Positions 30,009 through 30,774 of a DNA stretch of 30,774 nt are shown in pieces. The DNA comes from Clostridiales bacterium (GTDB taxonomy: Bacteria > Bacillota > Clostridia > Oscillospirales > Acutalibacteraceae). The position numbers and the translations under genes were made by a program. Position 1 is the stretch's first letter, and each line of letters begins with the position of its first letter. The DNA lies in the NCBI GenBank assembly GCA_019418545.1, contig DYBQ01000016.1:9882-40655 (forward strand). The letters run 5' to 3'. The notes under the pieces were generated by a model, which saw only the letters and a list, made by a program, of their open reading frames with translations, was not told the DNA's origin and ran no database searches.

Positions 30009-30774
30009 ATGAAATGCCCTCAATGCCATACGGAATTTGAGGGGGACTATTGCCCTGAATGTGGTTTTAGAAATAAAACCAATTTTTTTACAAATATAAA
30101 AGAAAAACTCTTTAAAAAAGAAATTGTTTTTTTGTCAATTGCTGCTATAACGCTAGTGTTGTGCCTCTTTTTCTTTCCTTTTTATCAATCGTCACCCATT
30201 GAAAATAATACCGCCATACAAGAAGCTTCTCATCAAAAAAGTTATAACCACATTACTGCTTCTTCGCAACTTCGTGCTGCAATGAAAGATAGAGTATCTG
30301 CTTCACAGAAAAAAGATACTGCTTCTTTTGCGGAAGCATCTCTAATTTCTCCTGAAGACTATACTGAATTGGTTCATAATCCTGATTCTTTCCAGGAGAT
30401 GTCTATCAATTGTTCCGCACAAATCCTTTATGACCCACAGTATACTGATGAAGGAGTTTATTTTGTATTCCGCTCTGCTTCTCCAAAAGAAAACACCCCT
30501 ATGCTCTATGGGATTGCTTTCTGGGCAGGGGAAGAAGACATCCGTCTCTCTGCTCGTTCTTTTGTTACTCTATGCGGCACAGTAATTGGAGAGCATTCCT
30601 ATACAGACAGCTATGGTTATGAAGATGTCTGTCCAGCTATCTACCTCACTTCTTTGGAGCAATCCAGCTATGCTGAAATCTATGCACCGGCTTTCAAAAT
30701 TTTTGAATTTGAAAATCATAAGGTTTCTTTACAAAGGCATAATCATAAATCACAACAAAAACCGAGCCAACCTA
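30009..30774 (+). CDS. zinc-ribbon membrane-anchored protein, 3' end missing
   Basis: The start at 30009 has AGGAGG 8 nt upstream. The 255 visible residues are open to the window edge. The first 20 residues are a zinc ribbon with CPQC and CPEC. A charged stretch (KEKLFKKE) and one membrane helix (about 39-58, IVFLSIAAITLVLCLFFF) follow. The remainder is predicted to lie outside the cell, with a Ser/Ala/Glu-rich stalk (about 65-110) and a mixed domain containing YFVFRSASPKEN and LYGIAFWAGEED. N-terminal zinc ribbon plus single helix plus outer domain is common in clostridial proteins of unknown role. It is the third gene of the binding-protein unit. Confidence 0.75.
   Translation, partial: MKCPQCHTEFEGDYCPECGFRNKTNFFTNIKEKLFKKEIVFLSIAAITLVLCLFFFPFYQSSPIENNTAIQEASHQKSYNHITASSQLRAAMKDRVSASQKKDTASFAEASLISPEDYTELVHNPDSFQEMSINCSAQILYDPQYTDEGVYFVFRSASPKENTPMLYGIAFWAGEEDIRLSARSFVTLCGTVIGEHSYTDSYGYEDVCPAIYLTSLEQSSYAEIYAPAFKIFEFENHKVSLQRHNHKSQQKPSQP

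Overview
The window looks like chromosomal DNA of an endospore-forming, anaerobic Firmicute of the class Clostridia, most likely a gut Oscillospirales/Ruminococcaceae-type genome. The evidence is a spoIIAA-spoIIAB-sigF operon, a SpoVAE protein, a zinc-finger ClpE-type ATPase, a group II ECF transporter module beside truA, Gram-positive ribosome binding sites (AGGAGG) and a moderate base composition. I cannot name the genus. Almost all of it is core or semi-core chromosome. I found no transposase, integrase, rRNA, tRNA or CRISPR array.

Left half (1-15491) is entirely on the minus strand. In transcription order: a GH25 lysozyme and an isolated spoVAE (15491-13995); the Holliday-junction operon ruvC-ruvA-ruvB followed by a GNAT acetyltransferase and an HD hydrolase (13751-10332); glmM, an RlmI-like methyltransferase, ecfA1, ecfA2 and ecfT (10250-5411); a palindromic intergenic repeat; truA, a DUF5711-type membrane-anchored protein, a CvpA-like protein, pgsA, and the 5' two-thirds of clpE, cut by the window edge. 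Together they serve DNA repair, amino-sugar and phospholipid supply for the envelope, vitamin uptake, RNA modification and proteolysis.

Middle (15740-24680) is on the plus strand: an ABC-F protein of YkpA/YbiT type with a YbaK-type tRNA deacylase; rhaD and fucO, which together turn rhamnulose-1-phosphate into DHAP and 1,2-propanediol; a CPA2 cation/proton antiporter behind a perfect Rex- or CRP-like palindrome; the spoIIA operon that controls the first forespore sigma factor; and asnA with a structured leader plus a small membrane protein.

Right end (24843-30774): a small CxxC protein and highly expressed gapA on the minus strand; an unknown polytopic membrane protein on the minus strand, divergent from a lipoprotein oligopeptide-binding protein, a GNAT acetyltransferase and a partial zinc-ribbon membrane protein on the plus strand. 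The 333-base divergent spacer holds two promoter candidates and two possible operators.

No clearly new multi-gene system is visible. The best leads are the one-sided decay of the ABC-F nucleotide site, the palindrome upstream of the antiporter, the orphan spoVAE paired with a GH25 enzyme, the short SigF, and the structured asnA leader.
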